A DNA stretch of 20,824 nt from a virus: positions 1 to 20,824 of IMG/VR virus record IMGVR_UViG_3300034631_000031. The stretch is one strand, 5' to 3'. The position numbers were made by a program, and so were the translations under genes. The notes beneath the pieces were generated by a model that did not search any database, had not been told where the DNA came from, and was given only the letters and a program-made list of their open reading frames with translations. Below are positions 14,194-20,824 of the stretch, piece by piece (the first letter of the stretch is position 1; every line of letters starts with the position of its first letter).

Positions 14194-15772
14194 CTGGATC
14201 TACGACGGTTCGCCCATCGCCGACCCTCAGGGTTTCGGGGAGCGCGCTGTGCGTTTCCTGCGATCGCTGCGGCACCCGAAAAGCGGGACGGCATTCCAGC
14301 TCGACCCCTGGCAGGAGCGGATCGTGCGGCGGATCTACGGGCCGCGCAAGGATGACGGCAGCCGCATCGTCCGGACGGTCGTGCTCCTCCTTCCACGCGG
14401 CAACCGGAAGACGAGCCTGGCGGCGGCGCTGGCGCTCCTCCACACGATCGGGCCGGAGCGCATTCCGGGCGGCGAGGTCATCATCGGCGCCTCCGATCGG
14501 AAGCAGGCCCGGATCGGCTACCACGAGGCGAAGGGGCTCTGTCTGGCGCACCCGAAGATCGCGCCAAGGGTCCGCCTGGCCGACTATCAGAACCGACTGA
14601 CCTATCCGTCCACCGGTAGCTTCCTCGAGGCGATCAGCGCCGACGCTGGAACACAGCACGGGCGAACACCCGTCTTCGTTCTCGCCGACGAGCTGCACGC
14701 CCACAAGAAGCGCGATCTGTGGGACGTGCTCCGCTCCGGCCTAGTGAAGACGCCCGGGTCGCTGCTGGTCGTGGCGACCACCGCTGGACGCGGCCAGGAG
14801 AACATCGCCCACGACATCGTCGACGACGCCCGCAAGGTGGCGCGAGGCGATGTCTACGACCCGACCATCCTGCCCGTGCTCTTCGAAACGCAGAAGGACG
14901 AGGACTGGACCGACGAGGCCGTCTGGCACCGTGCGAACCCCGGCCTCGTTCACGGTTATCCGGACCTCGAGGGACTTCGCCAGCTCTGCATCGAAGGGCA
15001 GCGCCGTGTCGGCGATCGGGAGGCGTTCCGCCAGCTCAACCTGAATATCTGGCTCGACCACTCAGCCGATCCCTTCGTGGAGATGAGCCTCTACGACGAG
15101 GGTCGCGGCGAAGTCGACATCGAGGATCTGGAGATCAGGCAGGAGCCGTGCTGGCTCGGCGTCGACCTGTCGAGCAACGCCGACCTGACATGCGTCGTCG
15201 CTGCTTGGCGGGATGGTGACGGCTACCAGGTGCGCCCGTGGTTCTTCTGCCCGGAGGACCGGCTGCACGAGCGCGCAGACCGCGACCAGGTGCCTTATCC
15301 GACCTGGGCCGAAGCCGGCCATATCACGCCGACGGACGGCAACGTAGTCGATTTCCGGGCGGTGGCGGGCTGCATCCGCGAGATCTGCGCGACCTACAAC
15401 GTCGCCGAGATCGCCTTCGACCCGCATCTGGCGCGCGTCATGATGGCGGAACTCCAGGAGGAAGGCCTGCCCGTCGTGGAGATGCGGCAGGGCTGGGTCA
15501 CGATGGCGCCGGCGGTGAAGGAACTGGAGCGCGCCATTGTCGGTCGGGCATTCAGGCATGGCGGCCATCCGGTCCTGCGCTGGAATTTCGAGAACATTGC
15601 CGTCCACACCGACAGCGCCGGCAACAGGATCCTCCACAAGGGCAAGAGCCGCGACCGGATCGACGGCGCCGTGGCAACCGCCATGGCCGTCGGCCGGGCG
15701 ATGGCCGGCAAAAGCAACCGATCCTCCTACGACGACGCCGACGAGAACTTCGAGGACTGGGCCTATGCGTGA
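14171..15772 (+). CDS. Terminase large subunit
   Basis: ATP-driven packaging motor with headful or cos nuclease, 533 aa. The ATPase domain has a variant Walker A LLLPRGNRKTS (K80) and Walker B VFVLADELH (D173, E174), followed by a coupling-type stretch LLVVATTAGRG. The RNase H-like nuclease domain has the acidic residues D332 in GVDLSSNADLT, D417 in IAFDP and D498 in DRIDGAVATAMA. All key residues seem intact. A GTG two codons upstream (14165) is an alternative start; neither has a strong ribosome site, and coupling to terS is likely. The gene lies after the neck genes and before the tape measure, which is unusual. Confidence 0.96.
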   Translation: MTRSTYPDWIYDGSPIADPQGFGERAVRFLRSLRHPKSGTAFQLDPWQERIVRRIYGPRKDDGSRIVRTVVLLLPRGNRKTSLAAALALLHTIGPERIPGGEVIIGASDRKQARIGYHEAKGLCLAHPKIAPRVRLADYQNRLTYPSTGSFLEAISADAGTQHGRTPVFVLADELHAHKKRDLWDVLRSGLVKTPGSLLVVATTAGRGQENIAHDIVDDARKVARGDVYDPTILPVLFETQKDEDWTDEAVWHRANPGLVHGYPDLEGLRQLCIEGQRRVGDREAFRQLNLNIWLDHSADPFVEMSLYDEGRGEVDIEDLEIRQEPCWLGVDLSSNADLTCVVAAWRDGDGYQVRPWFFCPEDRLHERADRDQVPYPTWAEAGHITPTDGNVVDFRAVAGCIREICATYNVAEIAFDPHLARVMMAELQEEGLPVVEMRQGWVTMAPAVKELERAIVGRAFRHGGHPVLRWNFENIAVHTDSAGNRILHKGKSRDRIDGAVATAMAVGRAMAGKSNRSSYDDADENFEDWAYA

Positions 15773-15781
15773 GGTGGAGCG

Positions 15782-17830
15782 ATGAGCAACGTGACCGACA
15801 GCGAGCGGCTGATGGTCCTGGTGGAGGCCCGGATCACCGACCTCGAGCGCAACATGAAAAAGGCCTCCGCTACCACCGGGCGGGAGTTCGGCAAGATGCG
15901 CCGGGACGCCGGCGGCGCGACGACGGCGATGGAACGCGACATGCAGCGCGCCAGCACCCGCATCAATCAGGCGACGACGTCGATAGCCGGCTCTGTCGGC
16001 GCCATGTCCAAGGCATTCGCCGGCGGGCTGATCGGCGGTGTCGCGGCGATGGGCGTGACAGGAATCGTCCGCCAGATGCGCGACGTCGCCGAGAGCGTGG
16101 CGAACATCGGCTCGGAAGCGCAGCGCGCCGGCGTGTCCGTCCAGGCTTTTCAGGAACTCGGCTATGTCGCGTCGCAGAACCGGATCCCCATTGATGCCCT
16201 GACCGACGGCCTGAAGGAGTTGAACCTGCGCACCGACGAGCTGCTGCAGACCGGCACCGGTCCAGCGGCCGAGAGCTTCCACCGGCTTGGCTACACAGCC
16301 GAGGAACTGAAGGAGAAGCTAAAGGACCCGTCGGCGCTCCTCGTCGAGATCATCGGCCGACTGGGGCAACTCGACCGCGCTTCGCAGATCCGCATTTCGG
16401 ATGAACTGTTCGGCGGGTCCGCGGGCGAGCGCTTCGTCGAACTGATCGACGACGGCGCCGACGGCATCCGCGACATGATCGACGAGGCGCACGAGTTCGG
16501 CCTCGTGATGGACGAGGACATGATCGCCAAGGCCGACGAGATCGACCGGAAGTTCAAGCTGATCAGTCAGACGGTCGGCACGGCGCTGCGCGGCGCGATC
16601 GTCGATGCGGCGGAGGCACTGGGCAGCTTCATCGACCAGTTCCGCGACTTCGAAAACCAGAGCGCCAGGACCCGAGCGGCGACCCTCGGCGGATCCCTAC
16701 GCGACCTCTCCGCCGAGCGGCAGGCCGTGGAGGAGGAGATTCGCAACCTGCGGGCCACCGACAGCGATTCGATGCTGCCGGACGCCATGCGCGGCATGAA
16801 CGAGCGGACGCTCATTCCGCAGCAGGAGGCGCGCCTGCGGCAGCTTCGCGGTGAGGAGGAGCGGATTCGCCGGCTGATGGAAGCCGAGAGCATGGACGCC
16901 CTCGACCGGATGCCGCCGACCCTTCGGCAGCCTCCCGTCAGCACGCTGAACGACGAGCCGTTCGAAAGCGGCGGCGGCTCCGGTGGCGCTGGTGGGCGCG
17001 GACGCGGTGGTGCGCGCGGCGAGCGCACCCGTGCCGCCCGCGAGGAGCGCGATGCGGTGGCCGAACTGATTGCCGAGCTTGAGCGGGAACAGGCGTTGAT
17101 CGGCGCCAGCGACGTCGAGCGCAGCATCTCTAATGCCCTTCGCCAGGCAGGCGCCGACGCGACCGACGCGCAGCGGGCGCAGATCTCAGAACTCGTTTCG
17201 CAGATCGAGGAGGAGATGCAGGCGACCGAACGTCTCCGGGACGCGCAGGACGAGATGCGATCGGTGGCGCAGGACTCGCTCCGCACGATCGTCGACGGCA
17301 TGCGGAGCGGCGCGGATGCCGGCGAAATCCTCGGCAGCGTGATCGATCGCCTTGCCGAGAAGCTGATCGAACTCGCGATCCAGAACATGATCGCCAGCAT
17401 GTTCAGTGGCGGCCTCGGCGGCGGCCTTGGCGGCGGCGGCGGCTTGCTCGGAATGATCGGCAGCCTGTTCGGCGGCGGCCGGGCATCCGGCGGCAACGTC
17501 GATGCCAGCAAGTTCTACGTCGTCGGCGAGAAGGGCCCGGAGCTGTTCGCGCCTGGGCGATCGGGAACAGTGGTGCCGAACCAGGCGCTGGCGGCACCGT
17601 CCGCGCCGCAGGTGTCCGTCAACTCGTCGCCGAAGATCTCGATCGAGAACCACATGCTGCCGCCCGGCGCGCCCGACCGTGAGCCGGAGACGACGACGGA
17701 AGCCAACGGCGACACCCGCATCAGGAACTTCATCCGCGGTCAGGTGCGTGACGAGGTTAACCGGCCGGGAACGCCGACCAATCGCAACCTCAAGGCCGGC
17801 GGCCTCCATCACGGGATCACTACGCGATGA
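15782..17830 (+). CDS. Phage tail tape measure protein
   Basis: 682-aa protein that sets tail length and is ejected with DNA. The N-terminal third is helical with an Ala/Gly hydrophobic stretch at about 80-97 (FAGGLIGGVAAMGVTGIV), then AQRAGVSVQAFQELGYVASQ, a hallmark of lambda-type tape measures. Long charged coiled coils fill the centre. A Gly/Arg-rich linker occurs at about 398-420 (GGGSGGAGGRGRGGARGE). A second Gly-rich hydrophobic region lies at about 535-565, and FYVVGEKGPELFAPGRSG with VVPNQAL near the end is highly typical. At the usual 0.15 nm per residue the tail would be near 100 nm. AGGTGGAG sequences precede the ATG. Confidence 0.92.
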   Translation: MSNVTDSERLMVLVEARITDLERNMKKASATTGREFGKMRRDAGGATTAMERDMQRASTRINQATTSIAGSVGAMSKAFAGGLIGGVAAMGVTGIVRQMRDVAESVANIGSEAQRAGVSVQAFQELGYVASQNRIPIDALTDGLKELNLRTDELLQTGTGPAAESFHRLGYTAEELKEKLKDPSALLVEIIGRLGQLDRASQIRISDELFGGSAGERFVELIDDGADGIRDMIDEAHEFGLVMDEDMIAKADEIDRKFKLISQTVGTALRGAIVDAAEALGSFIDQFRDFENQSARTRAATLGGSLRDLSAERQAVEEEIRNLRATDSDSMLPDAMRGMNERTLIPQQEARLRQLRGEEERIRRLMEAESMDALDRMPPTLRQPPVSTLNDEPFESGGGSGGAGGRGRGGARGERTRAAREERDAVAELIAELEREQALIGASDVERSISNALRQAGADATDAQRAQISELVSQIEEEMQATERLRDAQDEMRSVAQDSLRTIVDGMRSGADAGEILGSVIDRLAEKLIELAIQNMIASMFSGGLGGGLGGGGGLLGMIGSLFGGGRASGGNVDASKFYVVGEKGPELFAPGRSGTVVPNQALAAPSAPQVSVNSSPKISIENHMLPPGAPDREPETTTEANGDTRIRNFIRGQVRDEVNRPGTPTNRNLKAGGLHHGITTR

Positions 17831-18177
17831 ACGTCTTCCCCGCTTCCCTTCCGCAGATCATGGAGCGCGACGGATTCAGCCGTGGCTATGGAGATGGTCG
17901 CCTGCGCTCGCCCACTGACGCCGGCGGCGGCAAGTCCCGGCGCCGGTTTTCCTATATGCCGGAGCCGGTGAAGGGCTCGATCGTGATGACCGGCGCGCAG
18001 CTGGCGATCTTCCGGGCATTCATCGACGAGACGCTGAAGGGCGGCACGCTGCCGTTCTACTTCCCGGCGCAGGGTGAGCTTGGGCAGTGGATCGTCAAGA
18101 TAGGCCAGGCGATGCCCTCAGAGGCGCCCATGGGACTGAACTGGCGGGTCGACCTCGACCTGGTGCGGCTGCCATGA
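17827..18177 (+). CDS. Minor tail protein, gpM-like
   Basis: 116-aa protein starting in an ATGA overlap with the tape measure. MNVFPASLPQIMERDGFSRG, RRRFSYMPEPVKGSIVMTG, FRAFIDETLKGGTLPFYFPA and LNWRVDLDLVRLP fit a family of small proteins found directly after the tape measure in siphophages, in the position of lambda gpM. It probably joins the tape measure tip to the distal tail. The family assignment rests on pattern and position. Confidence 0.65.
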   Translation: MNVFPASLPQIMERDGFSRGYGDGRLRSPTDAGGGKSRRRFSYMPEPVKGSIVMTGAQLAIFRAFIDETLKGGTLPFYFPAQGELGQWIVKIGQAMPSEAPMGLNWRVDLDLVRLP

Positions 18178-18686
18178 GGACGATCTCTGCCGACCTCAGA
18201 AAGGCGATGTTCGATGAGGACACGGGCGAGGCCATCGTCCTGCTGCTCCAGATCGTCCATCCCGATCTTCCCGAGGGCGACCTGTTCCTGTCGAGCGACA
18301 ACGCCGTCCTGCTAGACTTCGAGGAGCAGTTGCGGGGCACGGTCAGCCGTGGCCGGAACTATTCGTTCATGCCGATGTCGGTGGCTTTGCCGGAAGAGGG
18401 CGAGGACGCGGCGCCGACGATCCGGGTGACGCTCTACGACGTCGGCCAGGAGGTCACGCCGCTGCTCAAGGGCAGCATCTTCCCGGCCTATGTGACGGCG
18501 GAGATCGTGCTGGCCTCGGCGCCCGACGACCCGGAAGTGACGTTCGCGGTCTTCGAGCTTTCCTCCGCCTCCGTCGAAGCGGGCAACGCGGTCCTCGACC
18601 TCACCGTCGACACGATGGCCTCCGAGCCGTTCCCGGCCGACACCTTCACCCCGGCGCGCTTCGGCGGGCTGTGGACGACCTACTGA
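18174..18686 (+). CDS. Minor tail protein, DUF1833/gpL-like
   Basis: 170-aa protein whose ATG overlaps the previous stop (ATGA). LRKAMFDEDTGEAIVLLLQI, HPDLPEGDLFLSSDNAVLLD and the beta-rich middle (APTIRVTLYDVGQEVTPLLK) resemble DUF1833-type phage proteins, which occupy the place of lambda gpL in the tail tip hub. The C-terminal FPADTFTPARFGGLW is typical of that kind of protein. In lambda-like phages a cell-wall peptidase (NlpC/P60, gpK) and gpI/gpJ come next; here they do not. Confidence 0.65.
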   Translation: MRTISADLRKAMFDEDTGEAIVLLLQIVHPDLPEGDLFLSSDNAVLLDFEEQLRGTVSRGRNYSFMPMSVALPEEGEDAAPTIRVTLYDVGQEVTPLLKGSIFPAYVTAEIVLASAPDDPEVTFAVFELSSASVEAGNAVLDLTVDTMASEPFPADTFTPARFGGLWTTY

Positions 18687-19036
18687 TGACGCCGGCCATG
18701 TTCCGGCTCCGGCGCCAGCTCTGCGTAGCGGCGGCGGCTGACAAGCCGAACGTGCCGGAAGCCGGGCGCCTTCTCTGGTCGTGGTTCCTTGCACTCCACG
18801 GTACGCGGATCGTGACCATGGCCGGCGCGCAGGCAATCAGCCACGCCGAGATCGAAGCTTTTTCCCGGGTCGAGAAGCTGACGATCAGGCCTGATCATGT
18901 TGCGACCCTCCGCGCCATCGACGATGCCTGGCTGGCGAAGGCGAGGACCTCCAGTGGCGGGTCGCCTGAGAGCGGCAAGCTGATCCAATCCAGGCAGGAG
19001 ATGAACCCTGCCGTTTTCGATGCGATGTTCGGATGA
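18686..19036 (+). CDS. Phage tail-module protein, possibly assembly-related
   Basis: 116-aa protein starting in a TGATG overlap. The core VPEAGRLLWSWFLALHGTRI, ISHAEIEAFSRVEKLTIRPD and LRAIDDAWLAKAR has the 'Trp-rich helix, then PIS/ISHAEI, then I/M-D-x-A-hydrophobic' layout familiar from small tail-associated proteins of proteobacterial phages. I cannot assign a precise role. No slippery frameshift sequence is evident at its borders. It is followed by the zinc-ribbon protein through an ATGA overlap. Confidence 0.6.
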   Translation: MTPAMFRLRRQLCVAAAADKPNVPEAGRLLWSWFLALHGTRIVTMAGAQAISHAEIEAFSRVEKLTIRPDHVATLRAIDDAWLAKARTSSGGSPESGKLIQSRQEMNPAVFDAMFG

Positions 19037-19995
19037 GAAGTGCGCCGCGCCGATATTGGTACAAGAACGGTGGGTGGAACGCCTACCGATACGGCGGAGA
19101 GCGAAAGGCGAAGATCGACGCCATTCTCTCCCACGGTGCTCGAAAGGCGATGGTCGACCGGGTGGCGGATCTGCTGCGCGATTGGTCTCTCTCACATTTC
19201 CAGAACGAGGCCACCGTCCGACATGGCTTGCGGCAGGCGTTCTGTCTGCAGGGGCACGGCTGGACCCGGGCGGACGCTGAAGCGACCTATCTGACGGACA
19301 CCGCCATCAAGCAACTCGGATATCGACGGCCTGACTGGGCACAGGGCCAACCGGACCATGCCCGCGAATCAGATTTCTGCAACTGGTGCCACGGCCCTAT
19401 CGACGAAAAGGGAAGAGCGAGGCGCCAGAGGTTTTGCAGCCCGGAGTGTGCGCGTGTGGCGTTGGAGAAGCGCGGCAGCAACAGTGATGTCGTCGACGGC
19501 GGCATCCGCAATTCGGCTCGCCGGCTGGTCGCGAAGGCGGAGGCGCGACCAAAGCCCTGCGCATTTTGCGAGACGCCCTTCCAGAGCTACGATCCGAATA
19601 TCCGCTTCTGTTCGAACCGGTGCGTGCGTCTCGGAGCGCTGGAGGAGCAGAAGCGTGCCCTTTCCCATCGCGTCCGGCCTTGCGAGCAGTGCGGAAACAA
19701 CTTTACACCCGAGACCATCCAGACGCGGTTTTGCTCCGCACGATGCCAGGCCAAGGCGAGGTACGAAAGACTTCGTCTCAAGGCGACGCCAGTCCCCATC
19801 GCCTGCACATGCTGCGGGGTCATGTTCACGCCGGCGCGGCCATGGGCTGAGCGCTGCTCGCCGCAGTGCAGCGCTATTGTGATGAGGTGGCGATCCGGCA
19901 CGATCCGACGGATATCTCCGCGGGTCTTCGACTACATGTTTCGGTGTGAGGGCGCCCGCATCACCGGCGCCCGCGTGACATTCGAGGCAGCTTAG
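19033..19995 (+). CDS. Phage protein with four zinc-ribbon modules, 320 aa
   Basis: Four Cys4 modules are spaced along the C-terminal two thirds: C116/C119/C135/C139, C176/C179/C193/C197, C217/C220/C234/C238 and C258/C261/C275/C279. Each is CxxC-x13 to x15-CxxxC, with RFCS or RCSP-type second knuckles (RFCSPEC, RFCSNRC, RFCSARC, RCSPQC), so four zinc ions can be held. Residues 1-100 form a helical N-terminal domain (WYKNGGWNAYRYGGERKAKI). No nuclease HNH residues are apparent in the modules. The ATG overlaps the upstream stop (ATGA), so it is co-expressed with the tail genes. It is the last gene of the operon, where tail-tip or lysis genes would be expected. Similar zinc-knuckle proteins occur in phages without a known function; DNA or RNA binding is the natural guess. 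Confidence 0.85.
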   Translation: MRSAPRRYWYKNGGWNAYRYGGERKAKIDAILSHGARKAMVDRVADLLRDWSLSHFQNEATVRHGLRQAFCLQGHGWTRADAEATYLTDTAIKQLGYRRPDWAQGQPDHARESDFCNWCHGPIDEKGRARRQRFCSPECARVALEKRGSNSDVVDGGIRNSARRLVAKAEARPKPCAFCETPFQSYDPNIRFCSNRCVRLGALEEQKRALSHRVRPCEQCGNNFTPETIQTRFCSARCQAKARYERLRLKATPVPIACTCCGVMFTPARPWAERCSPQCSAIVMRWRSGTIRRISPRVFDYMFRCEGARITGARVTFEAA

Positions 19996-20015
19996 CGGGA
20001 GATCATGGATAATTA

Positions 20016-20228
20016 TTACTGCGGCTGGTCACTGTACATTCCGCGCAAGAAAACCGCCGCGCCTTTAGCCATATCTCCTTCGGAGCTGTCCAGTTCTTTA
20101 TAAGCGCTCTTCAAGACATCGAGGCATTCTTCCTTTGATAACACACCTTTTGCACTAAGAGTTTGTAGCAAGTGAGATATCGTTATGTTGGCCGCCAGCC
20201 CGATTTCCCCTGGTTTGAATTCTGTCAT
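20016..20228 (-). CDS. Small hypothetical protein, 70 aa, cargo position
   Basis: Convergent to the morphogenesis operon and lower in GC than it. The start at 20228 has GGAGG five bases upstream on the minus strand. The product (MTEFKPGEIGLAANITISHL, then LSAKGVLSKEECLDVLKSAY) is helical and soluble, with no recognised domain. Lying between the late operon and the right att arm, it is probably expressed independently in the lysogen, like a moron or cargo gene. The two membrane genes at 1921-2810 hold the corresponding position in the relic element. A role in host or phage interaction is possible but unproven. Confidence 0.65.
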   Translation of the reverse strand: MTEFKPGEIGLAANITISHLLQTLSAKGVLSKEECLDVLKSAYKELDSSEGDMAKGAAVFLRGMYSDQPQ

Positions 20229-20242
20229 GGAGGCCTCCGAAT

Positions 20243-20263
20243 CATGTCGCGTTCATGTCGCGT
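20243..20263. repeat. Tandem 11-bp-period repeat, candidate integrase arm sites (right)
   Basis: CATGTCGCGT occurs at 20243-20252 and 20254-20263, the same decamers and 11-bp period as at 3094-3114 beside the integrase. They lie about 130 bp inside the right core site and overlap the region just upstream of the 70-aa gene's ribosome site. Confidence 0.5.
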
Positions 20264-20311
20264 GGAGTTGCGGAGTGTGACGGGAAACCCGCAGAAATCA
20301 AGGGAACTCAC

Positions 20312-20332
20312 GCGCAACATGAACGCGACACA
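20312..20332. repeat. Inverted degenerate copies of the arm-type repeat
   Basis: GCGCAACATG (20312-20321) and ACGCGACACA (20323-20332) are each 8/10 matches to ACGCGACATG, the reverse complement of the decamer at 20243 and 20254, again 11 bp apart. Having a second, inverted pair between the first pair and the core site resembles lambda-like attP arms. Confidence 0.45.
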
Positions 20333-20390
20333 AGACCGCCAAGGCTACGCCGAGCGGCCTCTTTAAAATATTGATACTGCTGGGCTTTTG

Positions 20391-20442
20391 AATGGTACGG
20401 TTGGGTGGGTTCGAACCACCGACCTCCGGAGCCACAATCCGA
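20391..20442 (-). repeat. Right attachment site (attR), within intact tRNA-His
   Basis: Identical to 3008-3059 over 52 bases. It supplies the 3' part of the tRNA-His gene, so integration restored the gene and left the displaced fragment at the left end. Identity breaks at 20390 and 20443. Confidence 0.93.
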
Positions 20443-20469
20443 CGCTCTAACCAACTGAGCTACAACCGC
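20393..20469 (-). tRNA. tRNA-His (GTG anticodon)
   Basis: On the minus strand the 77 bases fold completely: acceptor GCGGTTG/CAACCGT, D-stem GCTC/GAGC, anticodon stem TCGGA/TCCGG around loop TTGTGGC (anticodon GTG), T-stem GGTGG/CCACC around TTCGAAC, then A73 and an encoded CCA. The first pair is G1·U72, the base before G1 is T, and the discriminator is A. Most bacterial tRNA-His genes encode an extra G at -1 and C73; its absence is reported for part of the Alphaproteobacteria with a matching HisRS change. The 3' part now comes from the integrated element. Confidence 0.96.
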
Positions 20470-20496
20470 ATGGCGGACTGTCGTCCGCGAACCGAC

Positions 20497-20525
20497 GAGA
20501 TAAAATCTTTCGCCGCCGCACGCAA
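20497..20525 (-). promoter_or_regulatory. Candidate tRNA-His promoter
   Basis: On the minus strand TTGCGT (20520-20525) and TATCTC (20497-20502) are separated by 17 bp and would start transcription about 20 bases before the tRNA. The match to consensus is partial. The rest of 20470-20727 holds no gene I can support. Confidence 0.33.
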
Positions 20526-20657
20526 GCCCGTCCGTGCCGATGATCCGGGCGACGCGGCGAACCAGCCGCAGGCCTCCGGGGAACGCCAGAGTCTGCCGGG
20601 CGTCCGGGCGAAGCCCTGGACGCCGAGCAGTCTCTCCCGCCCGGAAGCCGTCTCGCA

Positions 20658-20676
20658 CCCGCCGTAAGGCGACGGG
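20658..20676 (-). terminator. Weak hairpin after phasin-like gene, possible terminator
   Basis: On the minus strand CCCGTCG-CCTTA-CGGCGGG forms a 7-bp stem including one T·G pair with a 5-base loop, about 52 bases after the phasin-like stop codon. No U-tract follows, so termination is uncertain. Confidence 0.27.
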
Positions 20677-20727
20677 TCGGTCAGGCGGAGGCCCCGTACC
20701 GGAGCCGCCCGCCGCCGGACAACGGCA

Positions 20728-20824
20728 TCAGACGTTCTTGCCGGCCTTCTGGAAGGCGTCGCGGCCCGGCTTGATCATCTCCTGCGCCACCGACTGGCTC
20801 AGCTTCTGCATGTCCTTGGCCTGG
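20728..20824 (-). CDS. Phasin-like protein, C-terminal end only
   Basis: The minus strand reads through the right window edge and ends with DMQKLSQSVAQEMIKPGRDA followed by FQKAGKNV and a stop at 20728. Amphipathic helix sequence of the form 'A-K-D-M-Q-K-L-S-Q-S-V' is typical of the C-terminus of phasin-family (polyhydroxyalkanoate granule-associated) proteins in Rhizobiales. Only 31 residues are visible, so the call depends on a short stretch. It is chromosomal and outside the element, and its stop codon lies about 260 bases upstream of the tRNA-His gene on the same strand. Confidence 0.72.
   Translation of the reverse strand, partial: QAKDMQKLSQSVAQEMIKPGRDAFQKAGKNV

Larger units (their letters stand above)
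3008..20442. mobile_element. Integrated phage-like element of about 17.4 kb in tRNA-His
   Basis: The element is bounded by identical 52-bp direct repeats at 3008-3059 and 20391-20442, giving an excised circle of 17,383 bp. A tyrosine integrase sits next to the left repeat. The right repeat completes an intact tRNA-His gene. Inside are a regulation and replication arm (about 3.1-8.0 kb) and a single morphogenesis operon (8060-19995) encoding an HK97-fold head, terminase and a siphovirus-type tail tube with tape measure. I find no tail-tip, receptor-binding or lysis genes. It may be a reduced prophage or a capsid-forming satellite. Confidence 0.93.

Noticed and set aside
14180-17511. Many long antisense frames over terminase and tape measure genes
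   Set aside because: High third-position GC leaves the opposite strand free of stops; the peptides are Arg/Ala/Gly/Pro-rich with no domains and no ribosome sites.
8060-19995. Gene transfer agent cluster of the RcGTA type
   Set aside because: The head genes are of the same broad families, but the presence of integrase, att sites, helicase and a different gene order, and the absence of the DUF2460/DUF2163/NlpC-P60 tail genes, do not fit an RcGTA-like cluster.
20308-20658. 116-codon minus-strand frame across the tRNA-His gene
   Set aside because: It contains the whole tRNA gene and both flanks; the peptide is an artefact of an RNA gene.
1-20824. CRISPR array, transposon or IS element
   Set aside because: I saw no regularly spaced long repeats with unique spacers, no transposase and no terminal inverted repeats; the only short repeat arrays are the iteron, operator and arm-site clusters.

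Overview
ORGANISM. The window is GC-rich, with dense antisense ORFs. Its chromosomal ends carry the end of an exonuclease VII large subunit gene (xseA) on the left and the tail of a phasin-like gene on the right. The tRNA-His(GTG) gene encodes A73, has a G1·U72 pair and no G at position -1, a combination reported for part of the Alphaproteobacteria. Together these point to an alphaproteobacterium, probably Hyphomicrobiales (Rhizobiales). The species is not recognisable to me.

LAYOUT. (1) 1-1872: chromosomal xseA, 5' end cut off by the window, then a small unknown gene. (2) 1873-3007: two lower-GC overlapping membrane-protein genes on the minus strand, then a sequence resembling the right end of the main element. 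This looks like the relic of an earlier related insertion at the same site. (3) 3008-20442: an integrated element of about 17.4 kb bounded by 52-bp direct repeats. The repeat is the 3' two thirds of tRNA-His, and the tRNA stays intact at the right end. (4) 20443-20824: the 5' part of tRNA-His, its upstream region, and the C-terminus of a phasin-like protein.

THE ELEMENT. The left arm has a tyrosine integrase and an Arc-type ribbon-helix-helix regulator (minus strand), facing a small AlpA/excisionase-like protein. Three copies of a 15-bp operator-like sequence lie between them. Next come an unknown 178-aa protein and a P4/D5-type SF3 helicase. Immediately after the helicase is a cluster of twelve TGTCCG-type repeats around a purine/AT-rich stretch, the best candidate for the replication origin. 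A second small HTH protein precedes one long, tightly overlapping morphogenesis operon (8060-19995): portal, small tail-type protein, prohead protease, HK97 capsid, small protein, HNH nuclease, tail tube, gp6 connector, gp10, DUF3168, head closure, TerS, TerL, tape measure, two or three minor tail proteins, and a protein with four zinc-ribbon modules. The order is unusual because the terminase genes lie between the neck genes and the tape measure, and the tail tube gene precedes the neck genes. A lone minus-strand small gene sits at the right end in a cargo position.

INTERPRETATION. The element can encode its integration, replication, a capsid, DNA packaging, and a tail tube with tape measure. 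I see no tail-tip or receptor-binding proteins, no cell-wall peptidase, and no holin, endolysin or spanin. It could be a capsid-forming phage satellite that borrows a tail tip and lysis from a helper, or a reduced prophage. The gene set supports either, and the intact, closely overlapping reading frames argue against simple decay.
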